A DNA stretch of 57,694 nucleotides. Source: Nocardioides sp. IC4_145 (GTDB lineage: Bacteria > Actinomycetota > Actinomycetes > Propionibacteriales > Nocardioidaceae). Position numbers and translations under genes: made by a program. Under the pieces are notes generated by a model that had not been told where the DNA came from, searched no databases, and was given only the letters and a program-made list of their open reading frames with translations. Within the stretch, counting starts at the first letter, position 1, and each line of letters opens with the position of its first letter. Positions 8,141 through 14,968 of this stretch are shown here, in pieces. Location: contig NZ_JAANMS010000030.1 in the NCBI RefSeq assembly GCF_011250565.1, positions 1-57,694 on the forward strand, written 5' to 3'.

Positions 8141-9241
8141 TCAGATGTCGAGCGTGCAGTCGCCGACGGCGGCGGTGACGCAGGTCTGCACGGGCTCGTT
8201 GGGCTGGCCGAACTCGTCGCCGCTGCGCAGGTCGCGGACCGTGCCCTCGACGAGCGTGAGCGTGCAGGTGTGGCAGATGCCCATCCGGCAGCCGTAGGGC
8301 ATGCCGACACCCGCCTCCTCGCCGGCCTCGAGGACCGTCGTGGCGCCGTCGACCTCGATCGACTTGCCGGAGTTGCGGAACGTGATCGTGCCGCCCTCGC
8401 CGCCCTGGTCGCCGAGCTTGAGCTGGAAGCGCTCGAGGTGGAGCTGCTCCTCGAGCCCCTCCTTCTCGAAGTGCTCGCTGATCGCGTCGAGCATCGGCCC
8501 CGGCCCGCAGGCCCAGGTCTCGCGCTCGCGCCAGTCCGGGCAGATGCCGTCGAGCCCCTTCTCGGGGTGCTCGAGCTCGAGCATGCCGTCGGTGTCGGTG
8601 TGCAGCTGGTGCAGCGTGAGCCGGTCGTGCTTCTCGGCGAGCGCCTCGAGCTCCTCGCGGAAGATCATCCGGTCGGGGGTCGGCGAGGAGTAGTGCATGA
8701 CCACGTCGGGCGCCTCGGGGCCGTCGAGGGTGCCGCGGCGGTCGAGGGTGCGCAGCATCGACATGACCGGCGTGACGCCGCTGCCAGCGACGAGGAACAG
8801 CATCCGCGGCGGCGGCGGGTCCGGCAGGGTGAAGTCGCCCTCGGGCAGCGCCAGTCGCAGGATCGTGCCGGGCTCGAGGCCGTTGACCAGGTGCGACGAG
8901 AGCTTGCCCTCGGGCATCGCCCGCACGGTGATCGAGATGGTCCGGCCCTTGCGCTGGGGCTCGGAGGAGACCGAGTACGACCGCCACTGGAACTTGCCGT
9001 CCACCTGGATCCCGATGCCGACGTACTGCCCCGGGCGGTGCCGGTAGCGCCAGCCCCAGCCGGGACGGATCACCAGCGTGGCGGCGTCCTCGGTCTCCGG
9101 GACCACCTTCTCGACGCGGCCGCGCAGCTCACGGGAGGTCCACAGCGGGTTGAGGAACCGGAGGTAGTCGTCCGGGTCGAGCGGTGTCGTGAGCGTGTGG
9201 CCCGCCTTGCGGACCCGCTCCCACGGGATCGTCGCTGCCAT
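8141..9241 (-). CDS. Flavin/2Fe-2S reductase partner of the desaturase (Rv3230c-like)
   Basis: A 366-residue three-domain electron-transfer protein: FAD domain with RSYSVSSEPQ, NAD(P) domain with VAGSGVTPVMSMLRTL and CGPGPML, and a C-terminal plant-type ferredoxin domain with YGCRMGICHTCTLTLVEG plus a last Cys in VQTCVT (C-x4-C-x2-C...C). It would pass electrons from NADPH through FAD and 2Fe-2S to the desaturase encoded 38 bp downstream. I chose ATG 9239-9241 (MAATIPWERVRK) because a G-rich stretch lies just upstream; ATG at 9251-9253, four residues earlier, is an alternative. It is the first gene of the unit and is read from a promoter overlapping the 9300-9315 palindrome. Confidence 0.88.
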   Translation of the reverse strand: MAATIPWERVRKAGHTLTTPLDPDDYLRFLNPLWTSRELRGRVEKVVPETEDAATLVIRPGWGWRYRHRPGQYVGIGIQVDGKFQWRSYSVSSEPQRKGRTISITVRAMPEGKLSSHLVNGLEPGTILRLALPEGDFTLPDPPPPRMLFLVAGSGVTPVMSMLRTLDRRGTLDGPEAPDVVMHYSSPTPDRMIFREELEALAEKHDRLTLHQLHTDTDGMLELEHPEKGLDGICPDWRERETWACGPGPMLDAISEHFEKEGLEEQLHLERFQLKLGDQGGEGGTITFRNSGKSIEVDGATTVLEAGEEAGVGMPYGCRMGICHTCTLTLVEGTVRDLRSGDEFGQPNEPVQTCVTAAVGDCTLDI

Positions 9242-9280
9242 GCCGCCCCCCATACCCACGTGATGTCGGTCGCACGCCCC

Positions 9281-9309
9281 AGTGAACACATGTCCTCTAG
9301 ACCGGTCAA
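9281..9309 (-). promoter_or_regulatory. Candidate promoter of the reductase-desaturase unit
   Basis: On the minus strand TTGACC (9309-9304) is followed after 17 bases by TTCACT (9286-9281). The -35 matches the TTGACA consensus well; the -10 matches weakly. The -35 hexamer lies inside the palindrome at 9300-9315, so a protein bound there would block the polymerase. Confidence 0.4.
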
Positions 9310-9315
9310 CCGGTC
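9300..9315. promoter_or_regulatory. Perfect 16-bp inverted repeat, candidate operator
   Basis: GACCGGT-CA-ACCGGTC: two perfect 7-base arms around a 2-base centre, between the divergent reductase-desaturase unit and msrB. Size and placement fit a TetR-type dimer site. No regulator gene lies next to it. Confidence 0.6.
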
Positions 9316-9347
9316 GTCCACGACGGATCCGCGCTGGTCCCGCGCCG

Positions 9348-9353
9348 TAGGCT
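9348..9353 (+). promoter_or_regulatory. -10 element of the msrB leaderless promoter (TAGGCT)
   Basis: TAGGCT lies six bases before the ATG at 9360, so transcription would begin at or beside the ATG. GGAGAC lies in the gap but is too close to act as a Shine-Dalgarno sequence. Confidence 0.55.
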
Positions 9354-9359
9354 GGAGAC

Positions 9360-9776
9360 ATGGGTTACCAGGTCGAGAAGTCGGACGCGGAGTGGCGCGA
9401 GCAGCTGTCCCCCGAGGAGTACGCCGTGCTGCGCCAGGCGGGCACCGAGCGCGCCTTCACCGGTGAGTACAACGACACCGAGACCACCGGCGTCTACCGG
9501 TGCCGCGCCTGCCAGGCCGCGCTCTTCGAGTCCGACACCAAGTTCCACTCCGGCTGCGGTTGGCCGTCGTTCTACCAGCCGATGACCGACACGATCGAGT
9601 ACATCGAGGACAACTCGCACGGCATGAAGCGGGTCGAGGTCCGCTGCGCCTCCTGCGGCTCCCACCTCGGCCACGTCTTCCCCGACGGCTACGGCACCCC
9701 GACCGGCGACCGGTACTGCATCAACTCGCTCAGCCTGACCCTCGAGCCGGCCCAGCAGACCACCCACCAGGCCTGA
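9360..9776 (+). CDS. msrB: Peptide-methionine (R)-S-oxide reductase
   Basis: A 138-residue MsrB that reduces the R-epimer of methionine sulfoxide in oxidised proteins with electrons from thioredoxin. The structural zinc ligands are present as C48-x2-C51 and C96-x2-C99. The family core [10 protein letters not shown] (C66, a likely resolving Cys) and the active-site RYCINS with catalytic C120 are intact, so this is the Cys, not the seleno, form. Length is normal for the free-standing enzyme. It is cytoplasmic, monocistronic and leaderless, divergent from the desaturase unit and converging on the LuxR gene with only 4 bp between the two stops. Confidence 0.97.
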   Translation: MGYQVEKSDAEWREQLSPEEYAVLRQAGTERAFTGEYNDTETTGVYRCRACQAALFESDTKFHSGCGWPSFYQPMTDTIEYIEDNSHGMKRVEVRCASCGSHLGHVFPDGYGTPTGDRYCINSLSLTLEPAQQTTHQA

Positions 9777-9780
9777 CGGG

Positions 9781-10944
9781 TCAGCTGCCGAACCAGCCCG
9801 CGGGGCCGAGCTCGGAGCCCATCCGCGGCACGTACTGGTCGAAGTAGATCCGCGCGATCAGCTCGCGCCGCGACCGCACGTCGGCCTTGTCGAAGACCGA
9901 CTTCAGGTGGTCCTGCACGGTGTAGGTCGAGACGTGCAGGGTCGCTGCGATCTCCTTCGTGTCGACGCCCTGGAGCACCAGCTGGGTGACGTCCCGCTCG
10001 CGCTGGGTCAGCCCGAAGGCGGCCACCACCAGCGCGACGATCTCCGGAGGCCGAGCCTCCTCGATCGTGACCACGACGTCGCCGGCACGGTCGCCGAAGG
10101 ACGTCAGCGGGGAGGCGTGCAGGACCAGCCACATCCCGCTGGCGCCGCGCACCCGGCACCGCGGCGGGGTGAGGGTCTCGCCGCGGGCGTAGCGCCGGGC
10201 CGCCCCGACGAGCCCGGCCACCGGGCTGAGCGGGTCGCCCGCGGCCGGTGAGGTCGCGATCAGGTCCGCGATCCGCTGCTCGGCGCCGACGCTCATCTGC
10301 GAGATCGCGTCGTCCGCGCCGACGATGAGCACCGCCGGGCCGGTGGGTCCGACGGGAGCCGGCGCCGTCCCCGAGGGTGAGGCCGCGACCGGGGCGTCGA
10401 CCAGCCGCGTGAGCAGCCCGGTGCGCACGCCGCGCGCGAACGCCGCGGAGACGCCGGCGAGGAACTCGATCTCGGCCGCGTCGAAGGGCCGGTCGCCGTC
10501 CCCGCGGAACAGCGCCATCCCACCCCAGACCTCGCGGCCGTCGCGGAAGACGAGGCGGGCCTCGTCGGTGAAGCCGAAGTGCGGCACCATGAACGAGCTC
10601 ATCCGCCCCGACCGCTCGACCTCGCCGCCGGTCACCTGGTGGACGCCGGCCGCCGCCGTACGGGTCGTGGCGAGCTCGGTGAACGCGGTCGGCTCGACCG
10701 TGCCGTACTCGATGAGGCCGAACTCGTGGTCGCGGGAGTTCATCGACCGGAGGTCGCCGTACTTCCGCGCGCTGGTCAGCAGGTGCGTGCCGGGGTCGTG
10801 GGTGGCCAGGCAGGCGCTGACCCACGGGACGGCCCGACCGACCGACTCGACGGCCTCCTCGAGGAACGTCTCGAGGTCCAGCCCGGCCCGGGACACGACG
10901 TCGACGTCCTGACGGACGCGCTCGGCGGTCAGACCTCGGGCCAT
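9781..10944 (-). CDS. GAF-type sensor with LuxR DNA-binding domain
   Basis: A 387-residue one-component regulator. Residues about 15-190 look like a GAF domain (FLEEAVESVGRAVPWVSACLATHD and FRDGREVWGGMALFRGDGDRPF); the C-terminus is a LuxR helix-turn-helix: FGLTQRERDVTQLVLQGVDT then IAATLHVSTYTVQDHLKSVFDK near residues 310-355. There is no receiver domain, so it probably senses a small ligand. It is divergent from the RidA/PIG-L/FAD-oxidase gene, and three perfect palindromes in the 138-bp gap are the likely binding sites, so it probably controls that gene and itself. The ATG at 10942-10944 gives MARGLTAERVRQD. The ligand is unknown. Confidence 0.85.
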   Translation of the reverse strand: MARGLTAERVRQDVDVVSRAGLDLETFLEEAVESVGRAVPWVSACLATHDPGTHLLTSARKYGDLRSMNSRDHEFGLIEYGTVEPTAFTELATTRTAAAGVHQVTGGEVERSGRMSSFMVPHFGFTDEARLVFRDGREVWGGMALFRGDGDRPFDAAEIEFLAGVSAAFARGVRTGLLTRLVDAPVAASPSGTAPAPVGPTGPAVLIVGADDAISQMSVGAEQRIADLIATSPAAGDPLSPVAGLVGAARRYARGETLTPPRCRVRGASGMWLVLHASPLTSFGDRAGDVVVTIEEARPPEIVALVVAAFGLTQRERDVTQLVLQGVDTKEIAATLHVSTYTVQDHLKSVFDKADVRSRRELIARIYFDQYVPRMGSELGPAGWFGS

Positions 10945-10981
10945 GCCTGAGAGTGTGCGCGCCGGCTCCGCCCGGCGACAT

Positions 10982-10995
10982 CCCACATTTGTGGG
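10982..10995. promoter_or_regulatory. Palindrome 1: CCCACA-TT-TGTGGG
   Basis: Perfect 6-base arms around TT, 38 bases before the LuxR-type gene start. It is the most AT-rich spot in the divergent gap and overlaps palindrome 2 by two bases. Candidate operator for the adjacent regulator. Confidence 0.6.
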
Positions 10996-11009
10996 TGGTC
11001 CGGACCACC
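10994..11009. promoter_or_regulatory. Palindrome 2: GGTGGTCC-GGACCACC
   Basis: A perfect 16-base palindrome without spacer. Its centre lies 13 bases from that of palindrome 1, so two dimers could bind side by side but on different helix faces. It sits midway between the two divergent start codons. Confidence 0.6.
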
Positions 11010-11030
11010 AGGTCGTCGGGCACGGAAGTC

Positions 11031-11044
11031 CCCGGTGCACCGGG
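11031..11044. promoter_or_regulatory. Palindrome 3: CCCGGTG-CACCGGG
   Basis: A perfect 14-base palindrome centred 36 bases beyond palindrome 2 and 45 bases before the ATG at 11083. It contains an in-frame GTG (11035) that could be mistaken for the gene start. Confidence 0.5.
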
Positions 11045-11082
11045 ATGGTCCGCGCCCCTCCCCCGGCCCCAGCGTGGTCGCC

Positions 11083-13614
11083 ATGACCACTCCCGCCGCA
11101 ACCCGGCACGCGACCACCCGGCACGCGACCATCCGCCACACCGCCACGCCGGTCGACGAGGCCGGCCGCCTGCTGCACGCCGAGGACCCGGCCGCCCAGC
11201 TGGCCCTGGCCCTGGCCCGGCTCGAGGCCTACCTCGGCCGCACCGGTCGCGCCCCGGCCGACCTCGCCTCGGTGACCGTCCGCACCACCGACCCGACCGC
11301 CGTCGACGGCGTCCTCGACGTGCTCACCGAGCGCCTCGAGGCCACCGACGCCGCGCCGTACGTCGCCGTGCGGGCCGTCCGCGAGCTGGACCGGCCCGGG
11401 ATGCTCGTCGCGCTCGACGCCACGACCCGCCCGCGGCTGCTCGTGGTGGTGGCCCACCCCGACGACGAGGCGTTCGGCTGCGGCTCGGTCCTGGCCAGCG
11501 CCAGCGCGGCCGGTGCCCGCACGACCGTCGTCTGCGCCACCCGGGGCGAGCTCGGCGAGCCGGCCCCCGGCAGCGGGCTGGCCCGCGCCGACCTGCCGGC
11601 CGCCCGCGAGCAGGAGCTCCGCGACGCCTGTGCCCTGCTCGGCGTGGAGCGGGTCGAGGTGCTCGGCTACCGCGACTCCGGCGTCGAGGGCCCACCCGCG
11701 CCCGGGTCGCTCGCCGCGGCCACCGCCGCCGACCCGACCGAGCTGCGCGACCGGGTCGCCGCCCTCTACGACGAGCTCCGCCCCGACGTCGTGGTCACGC
11801 TCGACGCGAGCGACGGGCACCGCGACCACGCGGCCGTCCGCGACGCGGTCCTCGCGGCGCTGGGCACGGCGGCGCACCGACCCGGCGCGACGTACCTCTC
11901 CTGCCTCGCGCGCTCGCTGATGGCCGTCTTCGCCGGCGCCGACCCGCGCACGACCGCGCTGGGCACGCCCGACGCCGACATCACGACGTACGTCGACATC
12001 GAGGACCTCCTCGACCTGCGGTGGCAGGCGATCCGGACCCACGCGTCGCAGGTCCCACCGTTCGACGCGATGGACAAGGAGCTGCAGCACGGCTTCCTCG
12101 CTGTCGACCGGCTGCGCCGCGTCGACCCGCCCTGGCCGGGCGGGAGCCCCGAGACCACCTGGCTCCCCTACAGCGGGATGCCGGAGGACACCGATCGAAC
12201 CACTCACGAAGGAACGCGCATGACCCTCACCACCCCGCCCACCACCGACCCCGCGGCGATCCTGCGGGCCTCCCTCGGGGCGTCCGGCTGCGAGCTGCAC
12301 CTGCCCGGCGACCCCGGGTACGACGCCGCGCGGACGCCCTGGAACCTCGCCGCGCAGCAGCGGCCCGCCGCCGTGGCCGTGCCCCGCTCGGTCCCGGAGG
12401 TCCAGGCCGTCGTCGTGGCCGCCGCGGCCGCCGGCCTGCGCGTCGCGCCGCAGAGCACCGGCCACGGGGCGGCCGCCCTGGCCGAGACGTCCCTGGGCGA
12501 CACCGTCGTCCTGCGGCTCTCCGAGCTCACCGGCGTCACCGTCGACCCGGTCGCCCGCACCGCGCGGGTCGTCGGCGGCACGCTGTGGCGAGACGTCGCC
12601 GCGGCGGCGGCCGAGCACGGCCTGGCCGCGCTCCACGGCAGCGCGGGCGACGTCGCGGTCGCGGGCTACGCGCTCGGCGGCGGGCTGTCGTTCTACGGCC
12701 GGCGGCACGGGCTCGCCGCGAGCAGCATCACCGCCGTCGAGGTCGTCCTCGCCGACGGCTCGCTGGTGCGGGCCAGCGCGGAGGAACAGCCCGAGCTGTT
12801 CTGGGCGGTCCGGGGCGGCGGCGGCAACCTCGGCGCGGTCGTCGCGCTCGAGCTGTCCCTCCTCGAGCAGCCCGACGTGTTCGCCGGCATGCTGCTGTGG
12901 GACCGCGAGCGTGCGCCCGAGGTGGTGCGCGCCTGGGTCGACTGGACCCGCTCGGTCCCGGAGTCGGTGACGACCTCGCTGCGGGTCATGAGCTTCCCGC
13001 CGCTGCCGGAGCTGCCGCCGTTCCTCTCGGGGCGCGACCTGGTCGTCGTCGACGGCGCCGTGCTCGAGGACGACGAGCGCGCCGCGGAGCTGCTGGCCCC
13101 GCTGCGGGCGCTCGCCCCGGAGCTGGACACCTTCGGCCGGATCCCGGCGCCGGCGCTGCTCGGCGTGCACATGGACCCGCCCGGGCCGACCCCGGCGGTC
13201 TCGGAGCACGCGGTGCTCGACGCCCTGCCGGACGCCGCCGTCGACGCACTGCTCGGGTCGGTCGGGCCGGGGACGCGGACCGGCCTGCTGTTCGCCGAGC
13301 TCCGCCACCTCGGCGGGGCGCTCGGCCGGCCGGCGGTCGGCGGCGGGGCGCTGGCGTCCCTGCCGGGCGAGTACGCCCTGCTCTGCCTCGCGATGGCGCC
13401 GACCCCCGCGGCGGCCGAGGCGGGGTACGCCGCGGCTCGGTCGGTCGTCGCCGCGTTGGCCCCGTGGTCCAGCGACCGGACGGTGCTCAACTTCGCCGAG
13501 CGGCGGGTCGCGGACACCGCCACGGCGTACGAGCCCGGCGTCCGCGACCGCCTCCGGGCGGTGCGTGCCGCGGTCGACCCGACCGGGATGTTCCGCGCCA
13601 ACCACGAGGTCTGA
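11083..13614 (+). CDS. RidA-like / PIG-L deacetylase / FAD-linked oxidase in one frame
   Basis: One open frame of 843 residues. Part 1 (about 15-105) resembles a YjgF/RidA subunit, ending VRELDRPGMLVALDAT; the PAR(S/T)-type arginine of imine-hydrolysing members is not seen. Part 2 (about 110-370) is a PIG-L deacetylase with VVAHPDDEAFGCG and a GHRDHAAV zinc motif. Part 3 (from M380, ATG 12220) is a PCMH-type FAD oxidase resembling 6-hydroxynicotine oxidase: APQSTGHGAAA holds the likely flavin-linking His, ALGGGLSFYGRRHG follows, and the second linking Cys of berberine-bridge enzymes is absent. GAAGGA lies six bases before the ATG at 12220, so part 3 may also be made alone. The start at 11083 is chosen because the frame before it runs through palindrome 3. 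The N-terminus has three 15-base repeats (RHATTRHATIRHT). Either a true fusion or a lost stop codon. Confidence 0.8.
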   Translation: MTTPAATRHATTRHATIRHTATPVDEAGRLLHAEDPAAQLALALARLEAYLGRTGRAPADLASVTVRTTDPTAVDGVLDVLTERLEATDAAPYVAVRAVRELDRPGMLVALDATTRPRLLVVVAHPDDEAFGCGSVLASASAAGARTTVVCATRGELGEPAPGSGLARADLPAAREQELRDACALLGVERVEVLGYRDSGVEGPPAPGSLAAATAADPTELRDRVAALYDELRPDVVVTLDASDGHRDHAAVRDAVLAALGTAAHRPGATYLSCLARSLMAVFAGADPRTTALGTPDADITTYVDIEDLLDLRWQAIRTHASQVPPFDAMDKELQHGFLAVDRLRRVDPPWPGGSPETTWLPYSGMPEDTDRTTHEGTRMTLTTPPTTDPAAILRASLGASGCELHLPGDPGYDAARTPWNLAAQQRPAAVAVPRSVPEVQAVVVAAAAAGLRVAPQSTGHGAAALAETSLGDTVVLRLSELTGVTVDPVARTARVVGGTLWRDVAAAAAEHGLAALHGSAGDVAVAGYALGGGLSFYGRRHGLAASSITAVEVVLADGSLVRASAEEQPELFWAVRGGGGNLGAVVALELSLLEQPDVFAGMLLWDRERAPEVVRAWVDWTRSVPESVTTSLRVMSFPPLPELPPFLSGRDLVVVDGAVLEDDERAAELLAPLRALAPELDTFGRIPAPALLGVHMDPPGPTPAVSEHAVLDALPDAAVDALLGSVGPGTRTGLLFAELRHLGGALGRPAVGGGALASLPGEYALLCLAMAPTPAAAEAGYAAARSVVAALAPWSSDRTVLNFAERRVADTATAYEPGVRDRLRAVRAAVDPTGMFRANHEV
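12220..13614 (+). CDS. Alternative product: FAD-linked oxidase from the internal ATG
   Basis: This is a second reading of the 3' part of the preceding entry. ATG 12220 has a good Shine-Dalgarno sequence (GAAGGA, spacing 6) and begins a complete 464-residue FAD oxidase: FAD-binding half about 10-200, then a substrate domain ending in NFAERRVADTATAYEPGVRDRLRAVRAAVDPTGMF, which lacks the usual Tyr-containing BBE tail motif. The enzyme would oxidise an alcohol or amine with oxygen as acceptor. If the joint frame above is a sequencing or mutational artefact, this is the true gene and the deacetylase ends just before it. Confidence 0.55.
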   Translation: MTLTTPPTTDPAAILRASLGASGCELHLPGDPGYDAARTPWNLAAQQRPAAVAVPRSVPEVQAVVVAAAAAGLRVAPQSTGHGAAALAETSLGDTVVLRLSELTGVTVDPVARTARVVGGTLWRDVAAAAAEHGLAALHGSAGDVAVAGYALGGGLSFYGRRHGLAASSITAVEVVLADGSLVRASAEEQPELFWAVRGGGGNLGAVVALELSLLEQPDVFAGMLLWDRERAPEVVRAWVDWTRSVPESVTTSLRVMSFPPLPELPPFLSGRDLVVVDGAVLEDDERAAELLAPLRALAPELDTFGRIPAPALLGVHMDPPGPTPAVSEHAVLDALPDAAVDALLGSVGPGTRTGLLFAELRHLGGALGRPAVGGGALASLPGEYALLCLAMAPTPAAAEAGYAAARSVVAALAPWSSDRTVLNFAERRVADTATAYEPGVRDRLRAVRAAVDPTGMFRANHEV

Positions 13615-13623
13615 CCCGGCCCT

Positions 13624-13690
13624 CCTCACACCCGCCTCGTGCTGCCCAGCGAGCGCTCCGGCGCACGCTGGGCAGCACGAGGCCGTGAGG
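13624..13690. terminator. Long bidirectional hairpin between convergent genes
   Basis: Arms 13635-13651 and 13666-13682 are perfect 17-base complements (left arm CCTCGTGCTGCCCAGCG) with a 14-base loop, extended by a G-C pair. After a small internal loop CCTCAC (13624-13629) pairs with GTGAGG (13685-13690). It fills the 78-bp gap between the FAD-oxidase gene and the convergent lipoprotein gene. There is no T-tract. Confidence 0.75.
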
Positions 13691-13692
13691 GG

Positions 13693-14340
13693 TCAGGCGT
13701 CGGCGAGCAGCGAGCGGACGACCACCACACCGGCGCCGTGGGTCTCGTCGGCCCAGGCCTGCAGCGAGCCGTCGTCGTACGTCACGTCGACGCTGACGCG
13801 GCCGTCGCCGACGTACGCACCCTGAGCCCCGGGGAGGTCCTGGACGTCGGCCTGGACCGCCGCCAGCTCCTTCTCGGACAGGTCCCGCGCCGGGGCGGGC
13901 AGCGGCGGCTCGGGGTCGGCCGCGGCGGCGTCGTAGAGGACGGCTGGCACGGCGTCGACGACGGTGAGCGCGGTGCCGTCCCAGGTGCCGCTGACGGCGA
14001 ACATCCCCCACCGCACCTTCCCGGATCGCTCGTGGACGCCCTGCATCGCGCGCCAGTCCCAGCCGAGGAGGGCGGGCCCGTCGCACTGCGGCGGCCACGA
14101 CTCCAGGACCGGGCCGAGGCACAGCCGGGGCCGGCCGTCCCCGGTGTCGAGCACGGTCGCGAGGTCGCGCGTGCGCACGCGGCCGTCCGCTGCCGGGACG
14201 GCGTCGGGCCGGGGCGCGGCGGCGGCCGCCGGGGTCGTGGCCGCCGGGTCCGCCGCGGTGGCCGGCGCCTCGTCGGAGCCGCAGGCGACCAGGGCGAGCA
14301 GGGGCGCGGCCAACAGCAGCGCGAGCATGGTGGTCCTCAT
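13693..14340 (-). CDS. Exported lipoprotein of unknown function
   Basis: A 215-residue lipoprotein: signal peptide MRTTMLALLLAAPLLALVACG with a lipobox and acylated Cys at residue 20, then an Ala/Pro/Thr-rich spacer to about residue 47. The mature domain is compact, with two Cys (LCLGPVLESWPPQCDGP) and the phrase WGMFAVSGTWDGTALTVVDAVPAVLYD, a pattern I have seen in unnamed actinobacterial lipoproteins. It should sit on the outer face of the membrane. Last gene of a minus-strand run, 64 bp after the STAS gene, with a candidate terminator in the gap, so it probably has its own promoter. Confidence 0.75.
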   Translation of the reverse strand: MRTTMLALLLAAPLLALVACGSDEAPATAADPAATTPAAAAAPRPDAVPAADGRVRTRDLATVLDTGDGRPRLCLGPVLESWPPQCDGPALLGWDWRAMQGVHERSGKVRWGMFAVSGTWDGTALTVVDAVPAVLYDAAAADPEPPLPAPARDLSEKELAAVQADVQDLPGAQGAYVGDGRVSVDVTYDDGSLQAWADETHGAGVVVVRSLLADA

Positions 14341-14366
14341 GCCGCTACGACGCCGGCCGTGGCTCC

Positions 14367-14390
14367 GCGGTTCCGGGTGATCCGGACCGC
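14367..14390 (-). terminator. Short bulged hairpin after the STAS gene
   Basis: GCGGT(T)CCGG (14367-14376) pairs with CCGGACCGC (14382-14390) around a 5-base loop with one bulged T. It lies 14 bases after the STAS stop and before the lipoprotein start. Weak, without T-tract. Confidence 0.35.
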
Positions 14391-14404
14391 CCGGGTCCCA
14401 GGGC

Positions 14405-14830
14405 TCAGGAGCCGAGCAGGCGCAGCGGCTGCCGGGAATGCAGCGGGTGCTCGTGGCGGCGGGACGGCCATCGGCGGTGGACCGGCCGGCTGCGGCGTCG
14501 GGCGGGCAGGTCCCACCCGAGGGCGGCCTCGGAGCGGGTGAGCGCCGCGACCCGGCGCACCACGCGGCTGGGCGCCACCACGGCGCACGCCAACCCGGCA
14601 GCACGCACGGCCCGGCGCACCGCCACGATCGTGGCCAACCCGCACGCGTCGACGAAGGTCACCTCGCCGAGGTCGACGACCACGTCGCGCCCGGAGGCGA
14701 CGGCAGCGAGCGCCGCGCGGCGTACCGCCGCCACCTCGGCGAGGTCCACCTCGCCGGCCAGCCGCAGCACGGTGTGCCGCGGCAGTGTCTCGACCGCGAC
14801 GTCCAGCCCGATCCTGATCCCCTCGCCCAT
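14405..14830 (-). CDS. STAS-domain protein lacking the phospho-serine
   Basis: A 141-residue protein whose first 100 residues are a STAS domain of the anti-sigma-factor-antagonist type: VLRLAGEVDLAEVAAVRRA, then VVVDLGEVTFVDACGLATIVAVRRAV. Canonical antagonists have D-S-(S/T)-G-L and are controlled by phosphorylation of the first Ser; here that residue is Ala (VDACGL), so it cannot be controlled that way. The last 40 or so residues are Arg/His-rich, unusual for the family, and may contact nucleic acid or membrane. No anti-sigma kinase or sigma factor is adjacent. It follows hemQ on the same strand after 138 bp. Confidence 0.8.
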   Translation of the reverse strand: MGEGIRIGLDVAVETLPRHTVLRLAGEVDLAEVAAVRRAALAAVASGRDVVVDLGEVTFVDACGLATIVAVRRAVRAAGLACAVVAPSRVVRRVAALTRSEAALGWDLPARRRSRPVHRRWPSRRHEHPLHSRQPLRLLGS

Positions 14831-14968
14831 GCCCGGCGCAACGAACAGGCCGGAGCCCCGACACGGGTCCCCGGCGCGAATGGTCCGATCGCCGACCGGA
14901 ACCCCCCGACCGGGCCAGCCCGGGAGGGTGAGGCGGTCGGGGTGGCCCGGGCGGTCAGAGCGTGGCGG
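14831..14968. other. 138-bp gap between hemQ and the STAS gene
   Basis: No reading frame worth calling. It holds an inverted repeat ACCGGGCCA ... TGGCCCGG with a loop of over 20 bases just after hemQ, a possible terminator, and a slightly less GC-rich stretch before the STAS ATG (GTTCGTTGCG on the minus strand) where its promoter may lie. No clear -35/-10 pair. Confidence 0.35.

Noticed and set aside
11035..11082. GTG at 11035 as start of the fused gene
   Set aside because: The 16 codons before ATG 11083 run through palindrome 3 and are low-complexity.
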